DNA of 8,998 nt from Massilia sp. (GTDB taxonomy: Bacteria; Pseudomonadota; Gammaproteobacteria; Burkholderiales; Burkholderiaceae_D), in assembly GCA_003484545.1 (NCBI GenBank), contig DNCF01000062.1, forward strand, positions 383 through 9,380, given 5' to 3'. The notes below the pieces were generated by a model. That model was not told where the DNA came from and ran no database searches. It was given only the letters and a program-made list of their open reading frames with translations. This document shows, piece after piece, positions 1-8,230 of this stretch. A program made the position numbers and the translations under genes. How positions within the stretch are numbered: the stretch's first letter is position 1; each line of letters begins with the position of its first letter.

Positions 1-50
1 TTTTTTTTTTCCCCCCCCCCTCCCCCGCCCCCCCCCCCCCCGCCCCCGCC
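1..50. other. Low-complexity poly-T/poly-C run, probable contig-end artefact
   Basis: Positions 1-10 are all T and 11 to about 47 are almost all C, broken only by a T at 21 and G at 27 and 42. Read on the minus strand, a normal tyrA coding sequence passes into a long G run and then an A run. G homopolymers at a read end are a known artefact of two-colour Illumina chemistry, and nothing biological is recognisable here. The exact boundary with true sequence is uncertain, because the last plausible tyrA codons are themselves G-rich (about 43-55). Confidence 0.85.
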
Positions 51-118
51 TCCTTCAGGGCAAGCGCGAACGAGCCGCCGATCAGGCCGACGCCGACGAT
101 GACGACCTTGCCCAGCAT
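1..118 (-). CDS. tyrA: Prephenate dehydrogenase TyrA, N-terminal fragment
   Basis: Only the first two dozen or so codons are readable. They begin at the ATG at 118-116 and run MLGKVVIVGVGLIGGSFALA, then roughly LKEAGAG before the sequence dissolves into the G run. The stretch GVGLIGGS is the GxGxxG dinucleotide-binding turn at the start of the Rossmann fold, as expected for TyrA, which oxidatively decarboxylates prephenate to 4-hydroxyphenylpyruvate with NAD(P)+ for tyrosine synthesis. The start codon directly follows the hisC stop (TAA then ATG, no gap), so the two genes are almost certainly translationally coupled. The identification rests on this motif plus position after pheA and hisC; other NAD-binding dehydrogenases start similarly, but context makes TyrA much the best call. 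The rest of the gene is lost to the window edge and the artefact. Confidence 0.8.
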   Translation of the reverse strand, partial: MLGKVVIVGVGLIGGSFALALKEAGAGGGGAGEGGGKKK

Positions 119-1222
119 TTAGGCAAGGACTTTCTTCAGCGCTGCAATGAAGGCGGCGTTCTCTTCCGGCAGGCCGATCGAGATGCGCAGCCACTGCGGC
201 AAGCCATAGCCCCCCACCGGACGCACGATCACGCCCTGCTTCAGCAGCGCCAGGTTGACCCGGGCGCCGGCCCCGTCGTCGTCGCCGACGCGCACCAGCA
301 CGAAGTTGCCGAACGAGGGCACGTATTCCAGGCCCAGCTCGTCGAACGCGGCGGTCAGCTGCTTGTAGCCGGCGAAGTTGTTCTCGGCGCCCTTGGCCAG
401 GAATTCCTTGTCGTTCAGGGCGGCGATCGCGGCGGCCTGGGCCAGCGAGTTGACGTTGAAGGGCTGGCGGATGCGGTTCATCAGGTCAGTGACCGCCGGC
501 TGGGCGATGGCGAAGCCCACGCGCAGGCCGGCCAGGCCATAGGCCTTGGAGAAGGTGCGCGAGACGATCAGGTTCGGGTACTTGCGCACCCAGGCGCTCG
601 ATTCGAACTGGTGCTCGGGCGCCAGGTATTCGTTGTAGGCCTCGTCCAGCACGACGACGACATTGCCCGGCACCTTGTTCAGGAAGGCTTCGATTTCCTT
701 GGCGCCAATGAAGGTGCCGGTCGGGTTGTTCGGGTTGGCGACGTAGACCAGGCGCGTGTCGGGTTCGATGGCGGCGGCCATGGCGTCGAGGTCGTGGCCG
801 TAGTTCACGGCCGGCACCACGATGGCGCGGCCGCCCACGCCCTGCGTGGCCAGGGCGTACACCGCGAACGAGTACTGCGAGAACACCACCGACTCGCCCT
901 TCTGGACAAAAGCGTGGGCGGCGATTTCCAGGATGTCGTTGCTGCCGTTGCCCAGGGTGATCCAGTCGCTCGGGACGTCGTAGCGTTTCGACAGCGCGGC
1001 CTTCAGCTCGAAGCCGTTCGCGTCCGGATAGCGTCCCAGCTCGGCGGCGGCCGCGGCCATCGCGGCCTTGCTCGATTCGGGCACGCCGAACGGGTTCTCG
1101 TTGGAGGCGAGCTTGACGATGGTGGCTTCGTCGAGACCGAACTCGCGGGCGACTTCAGCGATGGGTTTGCCGGCCTGGTAAGGGGCGATGGCACGAACGT
1201 ACTCTGGACCGAATTGCGTCAT
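119..1222 (-). CDS. hisC: HisC-family aminotransferase (histidinol-phosphate / aromatic aminotransferase)
   Basis: This 367-residue PLP-dependent class I/II aminotransferase is full length for the HisC family. Visible signatures are ASNENPFG (39-46), RYPDANG (64-70), NPNNPTGT (163-170), LDEAYNEY (192-199, with the Asp and Tyr that contact the cofactor), SRTFSKAYGLAGLRVG (221-236, Lys226 forming the Schiff base and Arg234 near the phosphate) and WLRISIG (344-350, Arg346 for the substrate carboxylate). The family converts imidazole-acetol phosphate to histidinol phosphate with glutamate, and many members also transaminate aromatic keto acids. Lying 24 bases after pheA and directly abutting tyrA, this copy corresponds to the 'hisHb' gene of the aromatic supraoperon, so phenylpyruvate/4-hydroxyphenylpyruvate transamination is a likely role (inference). 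A second hisC in a histidine operon would be expected elsewhere. No strong Shine-Dalgarno precedes the ATG (only GAG about 8 bases upstream), consistent with coupling to pheA. The family call is certain; the substrate is not. Confidence 0.93.
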   Translation of the reverse strand: MTQFGPEYVRAIAPYQAGKPIAEVAREFGLDEATIVKLASNENPFGVPESSKAAMAAAAAELGRYPDANGFELKAALSKRYDVPSDWITLGNGSNDILEIAAHAFVQKGESVVFSQYSFAVYALATQGVGGRAIVVPAVNYGHDLDAMAAAIEPDTRLVYVANPNNPTGTFIGAKEIEAFLNKVPGNVVVVLDEAYNEYLAPEHQFESSAWVRKYPNLIVSRTFSKAYGLAGLRVGFAIAQPAVTDLMNRIRQPFNVNSLAQAAAIAALNDKEFLAKGAENNFAGYKQLTAAFDELGLEYVPSFGNFVLVRVGDDDGAGARVNLALLKQGVIVRPVGGYGLPQWLRISIGLPEENAAFIAALKKVLA

Positions 1223-1246
1223 GGGTTTATCTCGAAAAATGAAAAA

Positions 1247-2317
1247 TTAAAGGCCGACCGGGTAGGAACCGAGCAGCTTGAAGAAGGCGGCGTTGTGCTG
1301 GAGTTCGGCCAGCGCGCTGGCGACGGCAGGGTCCTGGCGGTGGCCTTCGATGTCGACGTAGAAGTAATACTCCCAGGCCCCGGTGCGCGCGGGGCGCGAC
1401 TCGAAACGCGACATCGACACGCCGTGCTTCGCGAGCGGCGCCAGCAGATTGTAGACCGCGCCGGCACGGTTCGGCACCGCCAGCACCAGCGAGGTGCGGT
1501 CCTTGCCCGACGGGGTGGTCGCGTGCTGGCCGATCACGACAAAACGCGTGCGGTTGTGCGGGTCGTCCTGGATGTGGGCCTGGACCACGCCGAGGCCGTA
1601 CTGCTCGCCCGCCATTTCGCTGGCGATCGCCGCGATCGCCGGGTCGCGGCTGGCCTGCAAGGCCGCTTCGGCGTTCGAGGCGACGGCGCGCCGCTCGATG
1701 TTCGGGTAATGCAGGTTGAGCCAGACCTGGCACTGAGCCAGCGCCTGCGAGTGGGCGCAGATCAGCTTGACGCCATCCATGCCGCCGCTCTTGCTCATCA
1801 GGCTGTGGTGGACCGGGATCGAGACTTCGCCGCTGATCACGGTCGTGGTGGCGAGCATCAGATCGAGCGTGCGGTTGACCGCGCCTTCGGACGAATTCTC
1901 GACCGGGACCACGCCGAAGTCGGCGGTGCCGGCCTCGGCGGCGCGGAACACCTCGTCGATCGAGGCGCACGGCAGGCCTTCGACGGCGCGGCCGAATTGC
2001 TGGTAGACGGCCTGCTCGCTGAAGGTGCCGGCCGGGCCCAGGTAGGCGACGGTGACGCGCTTTTCCAGCGCCCGGCAGGCCGACATGACTTCGCGGAAGA
2101 TGGTCTGCAGGTCATGGCTGTTGAGCGGCCCGCCGTTGCGCTCGGCCACGCCGCGCAGCACCTGGGCTTCGCGCTCGGGGCGGAACACGGGAGCGTCGGT
2201 CTCGGCCTTCACGTGGCCGACTTCCTGGGCCAGGCGGCCGCGCCGGCTCAAGAGGTCGAGGATTTGCGCGTCGATCGCATCGATCTGTTCGCGCAGGGGT
2301 TTGAGTTTGTCGTTCAT
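1247..2317 (-). CDS. pheA: Bifunctional chorismate mutase / prephenate dehydratase (P-protein)
   Basis: This 356-residue fused enzyme converts chorismate to prephenate and then to phenylpyruvate for phenylalanine synthesis. An AroQ-type chorismate mutase domain covers about residues 5-90, with Arg9, Lys37 and Arg49-Glu50 in the positions of the E. coli active-site residues. The prephenate dehydratase domain starts at AYLGPAGTFSE (91-101) and ends with the catalytic TRF motif (257-259). A C-terminal ACT domain (about 273-350) contains ESRP (306-309), the element that binds phenylalanine for feedback inhibition. The frame is open further upstream to an ATG at 2416, but those 33 extra residues would be read through the repeat arm at 2393-2421 and have no family counterpart; the start MNDKLKPLREQID at 2317 matches the family. 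No clear Shine-Dalgarno is visible before it. It follows serC across a 246-base gap holding a REPIN-like element, and hisC follows 24 bases later. Confidence 0.95.
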   Translation of the reverse strand: MNDKLKPLREQIDAIDAQILDLLSRRGRLAQEVGHVKAETDAPVFRPEREAQVLRGVAERNGGPLNSHDLQTIFREVMSACRALEKRVTVAYLGPAGTFSEQAVYQQFGRAVEGLPCASIDEVFRAAEAGTADFGVVPVENSSEGAVNRTLDLMLATTTVISGEVSIPVHHSLMSKSGGMDGVKLICAHSQALAQCQVWLNLHYPNIERRAVASNAEAALQASRDPAIAAIASEMAGEQYGLGVVQAHIQDDPHNRTRFVVIGQHATTPSGKDRTSLVLAVPNRAGAVYNLLAPLAKHGVSMSRFESRPARTGAWEYYFYVDIEGHRQDPAVASALAELQHNAAFFKLLGSYPVGL

Positions 2318-2392
2318 TGTTGTGCTAACTAAATGGCTATATCCGTCATCGTTTGCGTGGTCGGGTGGCGGTGATAACCAACAACCTCGCCC

Positions 2393-2421
2393 CGTAGGGT
2401 GGGCACTTGTGCCCACGCGGT
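2393..2421 (+). repeat. REP unit 1 (left arm)
   Basis: The unit begins CGTAGGGTGGGCAC and ends GTGCCCACGCGGT around a central TT. Its internal hairpin is GTGGGCAC/GTGCCCAC, preceded by the asymmetric head CGTAGG. The head plus short hairpin is the usual form of a REP sequence. Confidence 0.78.
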
Positions 2422-2522
2422 CTCATCGGTCGATATGCGGCGGCTTCGTCAATGGCGTCCGGCCGATGCAATGACGGGCAGAGGGGCATGCGCCGGACAC
2501 GATATCCAGACGCAGCCACTGT

Positions 2523-2551
2523 ACCGCGTGGGCTCAAGAGCCCACCCTACG
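2523..2551 (-). repeat. REP unit 2 (right arm, inverted)
   Basis: Read on the minus strand it begins CGTAGGGTGGGCTC and ends GAGCCCACGCGGT. It differs from unit 1 only at two positions, which face each other in the internal stem (A-T in unit 1, T-A in unit 2), so the hairpin is kept intact. Confidence 0.78.
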
Positions 2552-2563
2552 AAAGGCACCGCT

Positions 2564-3652
2564 TTAACGCCCCGCAAACTCGTTCAAATAATCGACCAGT
2601 GCCTGCACACCTTCGATCGGCATCGCGTTGTAGATCGATGCCCGCATTCCTCCGACGGACTTGTGGCCCTTCAGTTGCAGCAGCCCGCGCGCCTTGGCGC
2701 CGGCCAGAAATCGTTCGTTCAGCGATTCGTCGCGCAGGTAGAACGGCACGTTCATGCGCGAACGGTTCTCGGGCGCCACCCGGTTCTGGTAGAAATCATC
2801 AAAGTCCAGCGCCGCATACAACAGCCGCGCCTTCTCGATATTACGCTGTTCCATGGCCGCGACGCCACCCTGGGCCTTCAGGTGGGCGAAAACGAGCCCG
2901 GCGATGTAGATCGCATAGGTCGGCGGCGTGTTGAACATCGACTCGTGCTCGGCCACGGTCTTCCAGTGGAAGGCCGAGGGGCAGATCGGCAGCGCGTGCT
3001 CGAGCAGGTCTTCGCGCACGATCACCAGGGTCAGGCCGGCCGGGCCGATGTTTTTCTGGGCGCCGGCGAAGATCACGCCGTACTTCGAGACGTCGATCCG
3101 GCGCGACAGGATGTGCGAGGACATGTCGGCCACCAGCGGCACGCCGTCCGGCGGTTCCGGCACGAAGTCGTATTCGACGCCGTCGATGGTCTCGTTGGTG
3201 CAGACGTGCAGGTAGGCCGCGCCGTCGGTGAGCTTCCATTCGCCCTGCGGCGGCACGCGGGTGAAGCCATCAAGCTGGCTGGAGGCGGCCACGTTGACCT
3301 TGGCATAGCGCGCCGCTTCCTTGATCGATTTACCCGACCAGGAACCGGTGTGGACGAAGTCGACGGTCGCCGGTTCGCGCACCCGGCCGAGCAGGTTCAG
3401 CGGAACGATGGCGTTCTGGCCCAACCCGCCGCCCTGCATGAACAGGATCTTGTAGTTCGCCGGCACGGCCAGCAGCTCGCGCAGGTCGGCTTCGGCCTGC
3501 TTGTAGATGGAGATGAACTCGGGACCACGGTGACTCATCTCCATCACCGACATGCCGCTGCCGTGCCAGTCGAGCATGTCGGCGGCGGCTTGCCGCAGCA
3601 CTTCCTTCGGCAGTACCGCCGGGCCGGCGGAGAAGTTGAATACCTGGGTCAT
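2564..3652 (-). CDS. serC: Phosphoserine aminotransferase SerC
   Basis: This 362-residue class V PLP aminotransferase is the normal length for SerC. It makes O-phosphoserine from 3-phosphohydroxypyruvate and glutamate, and the same enzyme acts on the 4-phosphothreonine precursor in pyridoxal phosphate synthesis. Diagnostic features are NFSAGPAVLP (6-15), the HRGPEF segment (41-46), FMQGGGLGQNAIVPLNL (71-87), GAQKNIGPAG (197-206, Lys200 carrying PLP) and GHKSVGGMRASIYNA (329-343) near the C-terminus. The start at 3652 is supported by an AAAGGA Shine-Dalgarno (minus strand, positions 3663-3658) five bases before the ATG. The DUF2059 gene ends 17 bases upstream, suggesting one transcript. Downstream the REPIN-like element separates it from pheA. 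Its place between gyrA and pheA fits the known supraoperon. Confidence 0.96.
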   Translation of the reverse strand: MTQVFNFSAGPAVLPKEVLRQAAADMLDWHGSGMSVMEMSHRGPEFISIYKQAEADLRELLAVPANYKILFMQGGGLGQNAIVPLNLLGRVREPATVDFVHTGSWSGKSIKEAARYAKVNVAASSQLDGFTRVPPQGEWKLTDGAAYLHVCTNETIDGVEYDFVPEPPDGVPLVADMSSHILSRRIDVSKYGVIFAGAQKNIGPAGLTLVIVREDLLEHALPICPSAFHWKTVAEHESMFNTPPTYAIYIAGLVFAHLKAQGGVAAMEQRNIEKARLLYAALDFDDFYQNRVAPENRSRMNVPFYLRDESLNERFLAGAKARGLLQLKGHKSVGGMRASIYNAMPIEGVQALVDYLNEFAGR

Positions 3653-3669
3653 CGGGGTCCTTTCGTTCT

Positions 3670-4215
3670 TTATTTCTTGGCGCTGTCCTGCGTCAGCGAT
3701 TGCATGAGCTTGTTGATGCGCGGGGCGACGATCTGGTTGCTGATCGCCATGCCCTCACCCATCAGCTTCGGCGTGGTCGCCAGCATCTTCTGGCCGACCG
3801 GGCTCTGGTAGAAGGCATTCATCTGGCGCACTTCCTCCAGCGTGTAAGTGTTGGCGTAGAGCGGCACCATGGCGTCGAGCATTTCTTCCATCAGGGTCGG
3901 GTCGGCGAACACCGAGTGGATGGCCGCGCTCACCCGGGGGATGACCTTCTCCAGCTCGGCCAGCTTGGCCTGCTTCGCCGCGGCGTCGAGCTTCGGATCG
4001 TTGTCGATGGCGGCGGCGGCGCCGGCGCGGATGTTTTGCGGCAGGCTCGTTTCCATCTGGGCGAAGGTGGCCGTCATCAGCTCGCGGTACTTCATCGACT
4101 CGAACATCGAACGCACCGCGGCGCTGACCTGCGGATCGACCGCCGGAGCGGCCATCGCGGGCGCGGCGCCCGAAATGGCGATCACGGTGGCGAAAGCGGC
4201 AAGGAATTTCTTCAT
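3670..4215 (-). CDS. Secreted DUF2059 domain protein, function unknown
   Basis: This 181-residue protein has a Sec signal peptide: MKK, a hydrophobic stretch to about residue 20 and a likely signal peptidase I site after AMA (22/23), so the mature protein is expected in the periplasm. No lipobox cysteine is present. The mature part is predicted helical, and the segment YTLEEVRQMNAFYQSPVGQK (124-143) followed by TTPKLMGEGMAI (147-158) is the typical signature of DUF2059, a widespread uncharacterised family. No catalytic residues can be pointed to. The start is supported by GAGAG six bases before the ATG. It begins after the gyrA terminator and ends 17 bases before serC, so it may be the first gene of the serC-pheA-hisC-tyrA transcript. 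No convincing promoter was found in 4216-4268; one may lie within or beyond the terminator sequence. Confidence 0.88.
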   Translation of the reverse strand: MKKFLAAFATVIAISGAAPAMAAPAVDPQVSAAVRSMFESMKYRELMTATFAQMETSLPQNIRAGAAAAIDNDPKLDAAAKQAKLAELEKVIPRVSAAIHSVFADPTLMEEMLDAMVPLYANTYTLEEVRQMNAFYQSPVGQKMLATTPKLMGEGMAISNQIVAPRINKLMQSLTQDSAKK

Positions 4216-4268
4216 TTTATTCTCTCTTTCAGGTGCCGGCTCTGGCGGCCGGTCGATCGGTCAGGAAT

Positions 4269-4317
4269 AAAAAAACCGCCTGCCGCGCGTCCCATCGAGG
4301 TGCGCCCGGCAAGCGGT
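4269..4317 (-). terminator. Rho-independent terminator of gyrA
   Basis: On the minus strand, 76 bases after the gyrA stop, ACCGCTTGCCGGGCGC pairs with GCGCGGCAGGCGGT plus flanking bases (16 positions, one G-T wobble, one mismatch) around a loop of about 11 bases, followed at once by seven T. This is a standard intrinsic terminator and separates gyrA from DUF2059-serC. Confidence 0.85.
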
Positions 4318-4392
4318 CTTCACGACAACAACGAATACGGCCGGGACAGATCGAATCAAGCATCGTGGTTCGCGTCATGCCCGGCCCTGCCC

Positions 4393-7008
<2,616 letters not shown>

Positions 7009-7057
7009 TGGGCGGGTCGACTGCTTTCAGGCTGTGGTTATGAGTTACAAGCGAAGG

Positions 7058-7066
7058 ATTTTACCA
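7058..7066 (-). promoter_or_regulatory. Probable gyrA promoter, extended -10
   Basis: The minus strand reads TGGTAAAAT, a TGn extension plus TAAAAT (5 of 6 to the sigma-70 consensus). No good -35 hexamer lies at 16-18 bases; TTTACG is at 21. Transcription would begin near 7051, giving a leader of about 43 bases before the gyrA ATG. Confidence 0.5.
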
Positions 7067-7127
7067 TGGGAGCCCCCACCGCAGCGTAAATCGGAGGCAA
7101 TACCGCCCCCTTGCCACCTGCGCACAA

Positions 7128-7156
7128 TTGACGGTTTGACACATGCTTGTCATAAA
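7128..7156 (+). promoter_or_regulatory. Probable ompA promoter (TTGACG - 17 bp - CATAAA)
   Basis: TTGACG (7128-7133, 5 of 6) and CATAAA (7151-7156, 4 of 6) are 17 bases apart, and TGT just before the -10 supplies an extended -10 motif. The predicted start near 7163 gives a 5' leader of about 244 bases before ompA; long leaders are known for ompA mRNAs. No better-spaced promoter was found nearer the gene. Confidence 0.5.
7137..7152. promoter_or_regulatory. Dyad TGACA-N6-TGTCA inside the ompA promoter
   Basis: TGACA (7137-7141) and TGTCA (7148-7152) form a perfect 5-bp inverted repeat with a six-base centre, lying between the -35 and -10 elements. An outer pair, TTGACG (7128-7133) and CGTCAA (7161-7166), flanks it with a slightly shifted centre. 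The position suits an operator, but no specific regulator can be named. Confidence 0.3.
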
Positions 7157-7216
7157 CATTCGTCAAGCTTGCGTGCTCTGCCAATAGATTGTTGCGCGGA
7201 AACAACGAGAGAAATT

Positions 7217-7288
7217 ATGATGCACCGCAATTGGGCGCCCTGCATTCGTGCGTCTGTAGCGTATGTGGCAAAATGGACGAGAAGTTAA
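7217..7288 (+). CDS. Possible 23-codon leader ORF upstream of ompA
   Basis: Within the predicted ompA leader, ATG-ATG follows GAGAG by five bases and opens a 23-codon frame (MMHRNWAPCIRA, ending WTRS then TAA). It has a usable ribosome-binding site and no family resemblance I can recognise. The frame is also open further upstream, to 7034, which weakens the start choice. It may be chance in an untranslated leader. Confidence 0.15.
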   Translation: MMHRNWAPCIRASVAYVAKWTRS

Positions 7289-7406
7289 TTGCTTGTTTCA
7301 CAATGCGAAACGGACGCAACCGTACGAATGTTAATATTCTGCTTACGTCGCTGCGAATAGCTCATGTTTCGCAACGGGAAGATATAAAACCGAAAGGAAG
7401 AAAAAT

Positions 7407-8114
7407 ATGAAGAAGATTGCAACCCTCATGCTCGCAGCTTCGGCGGCGATCGCCGGCAGCGCCCTGGCCCAGAGCGCGCCGCCGTACGCTCCGCTGACGA
7501 CCGACATCCAGGCGAACAAGCCGTACAGCGCCTACGTCCAGGACAGCCGCGGCGTGATCGCGCGCGATCCTTTCGGCCTGTGCTGGCGTACCGGCTACTG
7601 GACCCCGGCCGACGCGGTCCCGGGCTGCGACGCGCCGCTGTGCGTCCCGCCTGAGAAACTGGAAAACGGCAAGTGCGTCGCTCCGCCGCCGCCGGTCGCC
7701 GCTCCTGCCCCGGCACCTGCCCCGGCTCCGGCCCCGGCACCGGTTCCGACCTCGGAAAAAGTGAGCTACTCGGCTGATGCATTCTTCGACTTCGACAAGG
7801 CCGTCCTGAAGCCGGAAGGCAAGGCGTCGCTGGACGAGCTGACCTCGAAGCTGGGCGACATGAACCTGGAAGTCATCATCGCCGTCGGCCACACCGACTC
7901 GATCGGCACCGATGCCTACAACGACAAGCTGTCGATCCGCCGCGCCGAAGCCGTCAAGGCTTACCTGCAAGGCAAGGGCGTCGATGCAAACCGCATCTAC
8001 ACCGAAGGCAAGGGCGAGAAGCAGCCGGTCGCCGACAACAAGAGCTCGGCTGGCCGCGCGAAGAACCGCCGCGTCGAGATCGAAGTGGTCGGTACCCGTA
8101 CCCGCCAGCAGTAA
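7407..8114 (+). CDS. ompA: OmpA family outer-membrane/peptidoglycan-binding protein
   Basis: This 235-residue protein begins with a Sec signal peptide (MKKIATLMLAASAAIAGSALA, likely cut after Ala21). The mature N-terminal part (22-92) is short, carries four cysteines (59, 74, 79, 90) and the segment GLCWRTGYWTPADAVPGCD (57-75), common to betaproteobacterial OmpA-like proteins; it is too short for the eight-stranded barrel of E. coli OmpA. A Pro-Ala linker (about 93-114) leads to the OmpA C-terminal domain (about 118-230), where GHTDSIG (161-167) and NDKLSIRRA (172-180) place Asp164 and Arg179 where family members bind the diaminopimelate of peptidoglycan. The role is likely tethering the outer membrane to the wall. 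The start is set by AAAGGAAG (7393-7400), six bases before the ATG. A terminator follows. How the N-terminal part sits in the outer membrane cannot be told from sequence. Confidence 0.92.
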   Translation: MKKIATLMLAASAAIAGSALAQSAPPYAPLTTDIQANKPYSAYVQDSRGVIARDPFGLCWRTGYWTPADAVPGCDAPLCVPPEKLENGKCVAPPPPVAAPAPAPAPAPAPAPVPTSEKVSYSADAFFDFDKAVLKPEGKASLDELTSKLGDMNLEVIIAVGHTDSIGTDAYNDKLSIRRAEAVKAYLQGKGVDANRIYTEGKGEKQPVADNKSSAGRAKNRRVEIEVVGTRTRQQ

Positions 8115-8149
8115 TCTCCAGCCCGCCAGCCTCGCTGGATGCTGTGATC

Positions 8150-8175
8150 AAACCCCGCTGCGGCGGGGTTTTTTT
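8150..8175 (+). terminator. Rho-independent terminator of ompA
   Basis: A perfect 9-bp stem, AAACCCCGC (8150-8158) with GCGGGGTTT (8163-8171), closes a TGCG loop, and the T run extends through 8175. It lies 35 bases after the ompA stop, as expected for a highly expressed single gene, and implies that ubiG has its own promoter. Confidence 0.92.
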
Positions 8176-8216
8176 CATCCCGCGCATTTTGTACCTCGCA
8201 GCCGGGTATTTCCCGC

Positions 8217-8222
8217 TATTAT
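8217..8222 (+). promoter_or_regulatory. Possible ubiG -10 element (TATTAT)
   Basis: TATTAT matches the sigma-70 -10 consensus at 5 of 6 positions and ends eight bases before the ubiG ATG, so transcription could start at or next to the ATG. A partial -35, TTGTAC (8189-8194), is 22 bases away, which is too far, so the promoter call is weak. Confidence 0.3.
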
Positions 8223-8230
8223 TCCGACCT

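Larger units (their letters stand above)
2393..2551. repeat. REPIN-like palindromic element (two inverted REP units)
   Basis: Two 29-base units (2393-2421 and 2523-2551) lie in inverted orientation around a 101-base spacer. Aligned as reverse complements they agree at 27 of 29 positions. Each unit also contains its own hairpin with an 8-bp stem and TT (or AA on the other strand) loop. The spacer folds back further: GGCTTCGTC (2442-2450) with GACGCAGCC (2509-2517, 8 of 9) and GTCCGGC (2457-2463) with GCCGGAC (2492-2498), all nested inside the outer arms. This is the layout of a REPIN, a non-autonomous element moved by RAYT (REP-associated Y1) transposases, and the GTAGGGTGGGC core resembles REP repeats common in proteobacteria (recall, not a search). 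It ends 12 bases after the serC stop and fills most of the 246-base serC-pheA gap (2318-2563). As RNA it could affect serC mRNA decay or readthrough into pheA (inference). No other feature is evident in the gap. Confidence 0.8.
7009..7406. other. Divergent intergenic region between gyrA and ompA
   Basis: This 398-base region is visibly richer in A+T than the flanking genes, especially from 7140 to 7406. It holds a probable gyrA promoter on the minus strand, a probable ompA promoter overlapping dyad sequences, a possible 23-codon leader ORF, an imperfect direct repeat TGTTTCrCAA (7294-7303 and 7365-7374) and the ompA Shine-Dalgarno. I see no tRNA, stable RNA gene or convincing protein-coding gene in it. 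Confidence 0.7.

Noticed and set aside
611..2332. 573-codon plus-strand frame opposite hisC and pheA
   Set aside because: The same shadow effect in GC-rich DNA; the composition is low-complexity and it has no recognisable motif or ribosome-binding site.
2318..2416. N-terminal extension of PheA from an ATG at 2416
   Set aside because: It would translate part of the repeat arm; chorismate mutase domains of this family begin at the MNDKLKPLREQID start.
2393..2551. CRISPR array or insertion-sequence ends
   Set aside because: Only two repeat units, inverted rather than direct, no transposase frame between them and no visible target duplication.
2399..3811. 470-codon plus-strand frame running through the REPIN-like element and opposite serC
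   Set aside because: Antisense to serC, starts inside a repeat arm and has no family resemblance.
4318..4392. Possible promoter TTGATT-16-TATTCG between gyrA and its terminator
   Set aside because: The -10 match is poor and transcripts from it would run straight into the terminator hairpin.
7189..7410. 73-codon frame whose TGA overlaps the ompA ATG and contains CVCSVCGK
   Set aside because: It needs a TTG start without a ribosome-binding site, lies in an AT-rich leader, and the Cys pattern is too short to support a zinc-binding protein.
8126..8138. Small hairpin CCAGC-CTC-GCTGG after ompA
   Set aside because: Only five base pairs and no T run; the strong terminator just downstream explains transcript ending.
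8144..8230. N-terminal extension of UbiG from an ATG at 8144
   Set aside because: The start lies before the ompA terminator hairpin and the added residues have no counterpart in UbiG.
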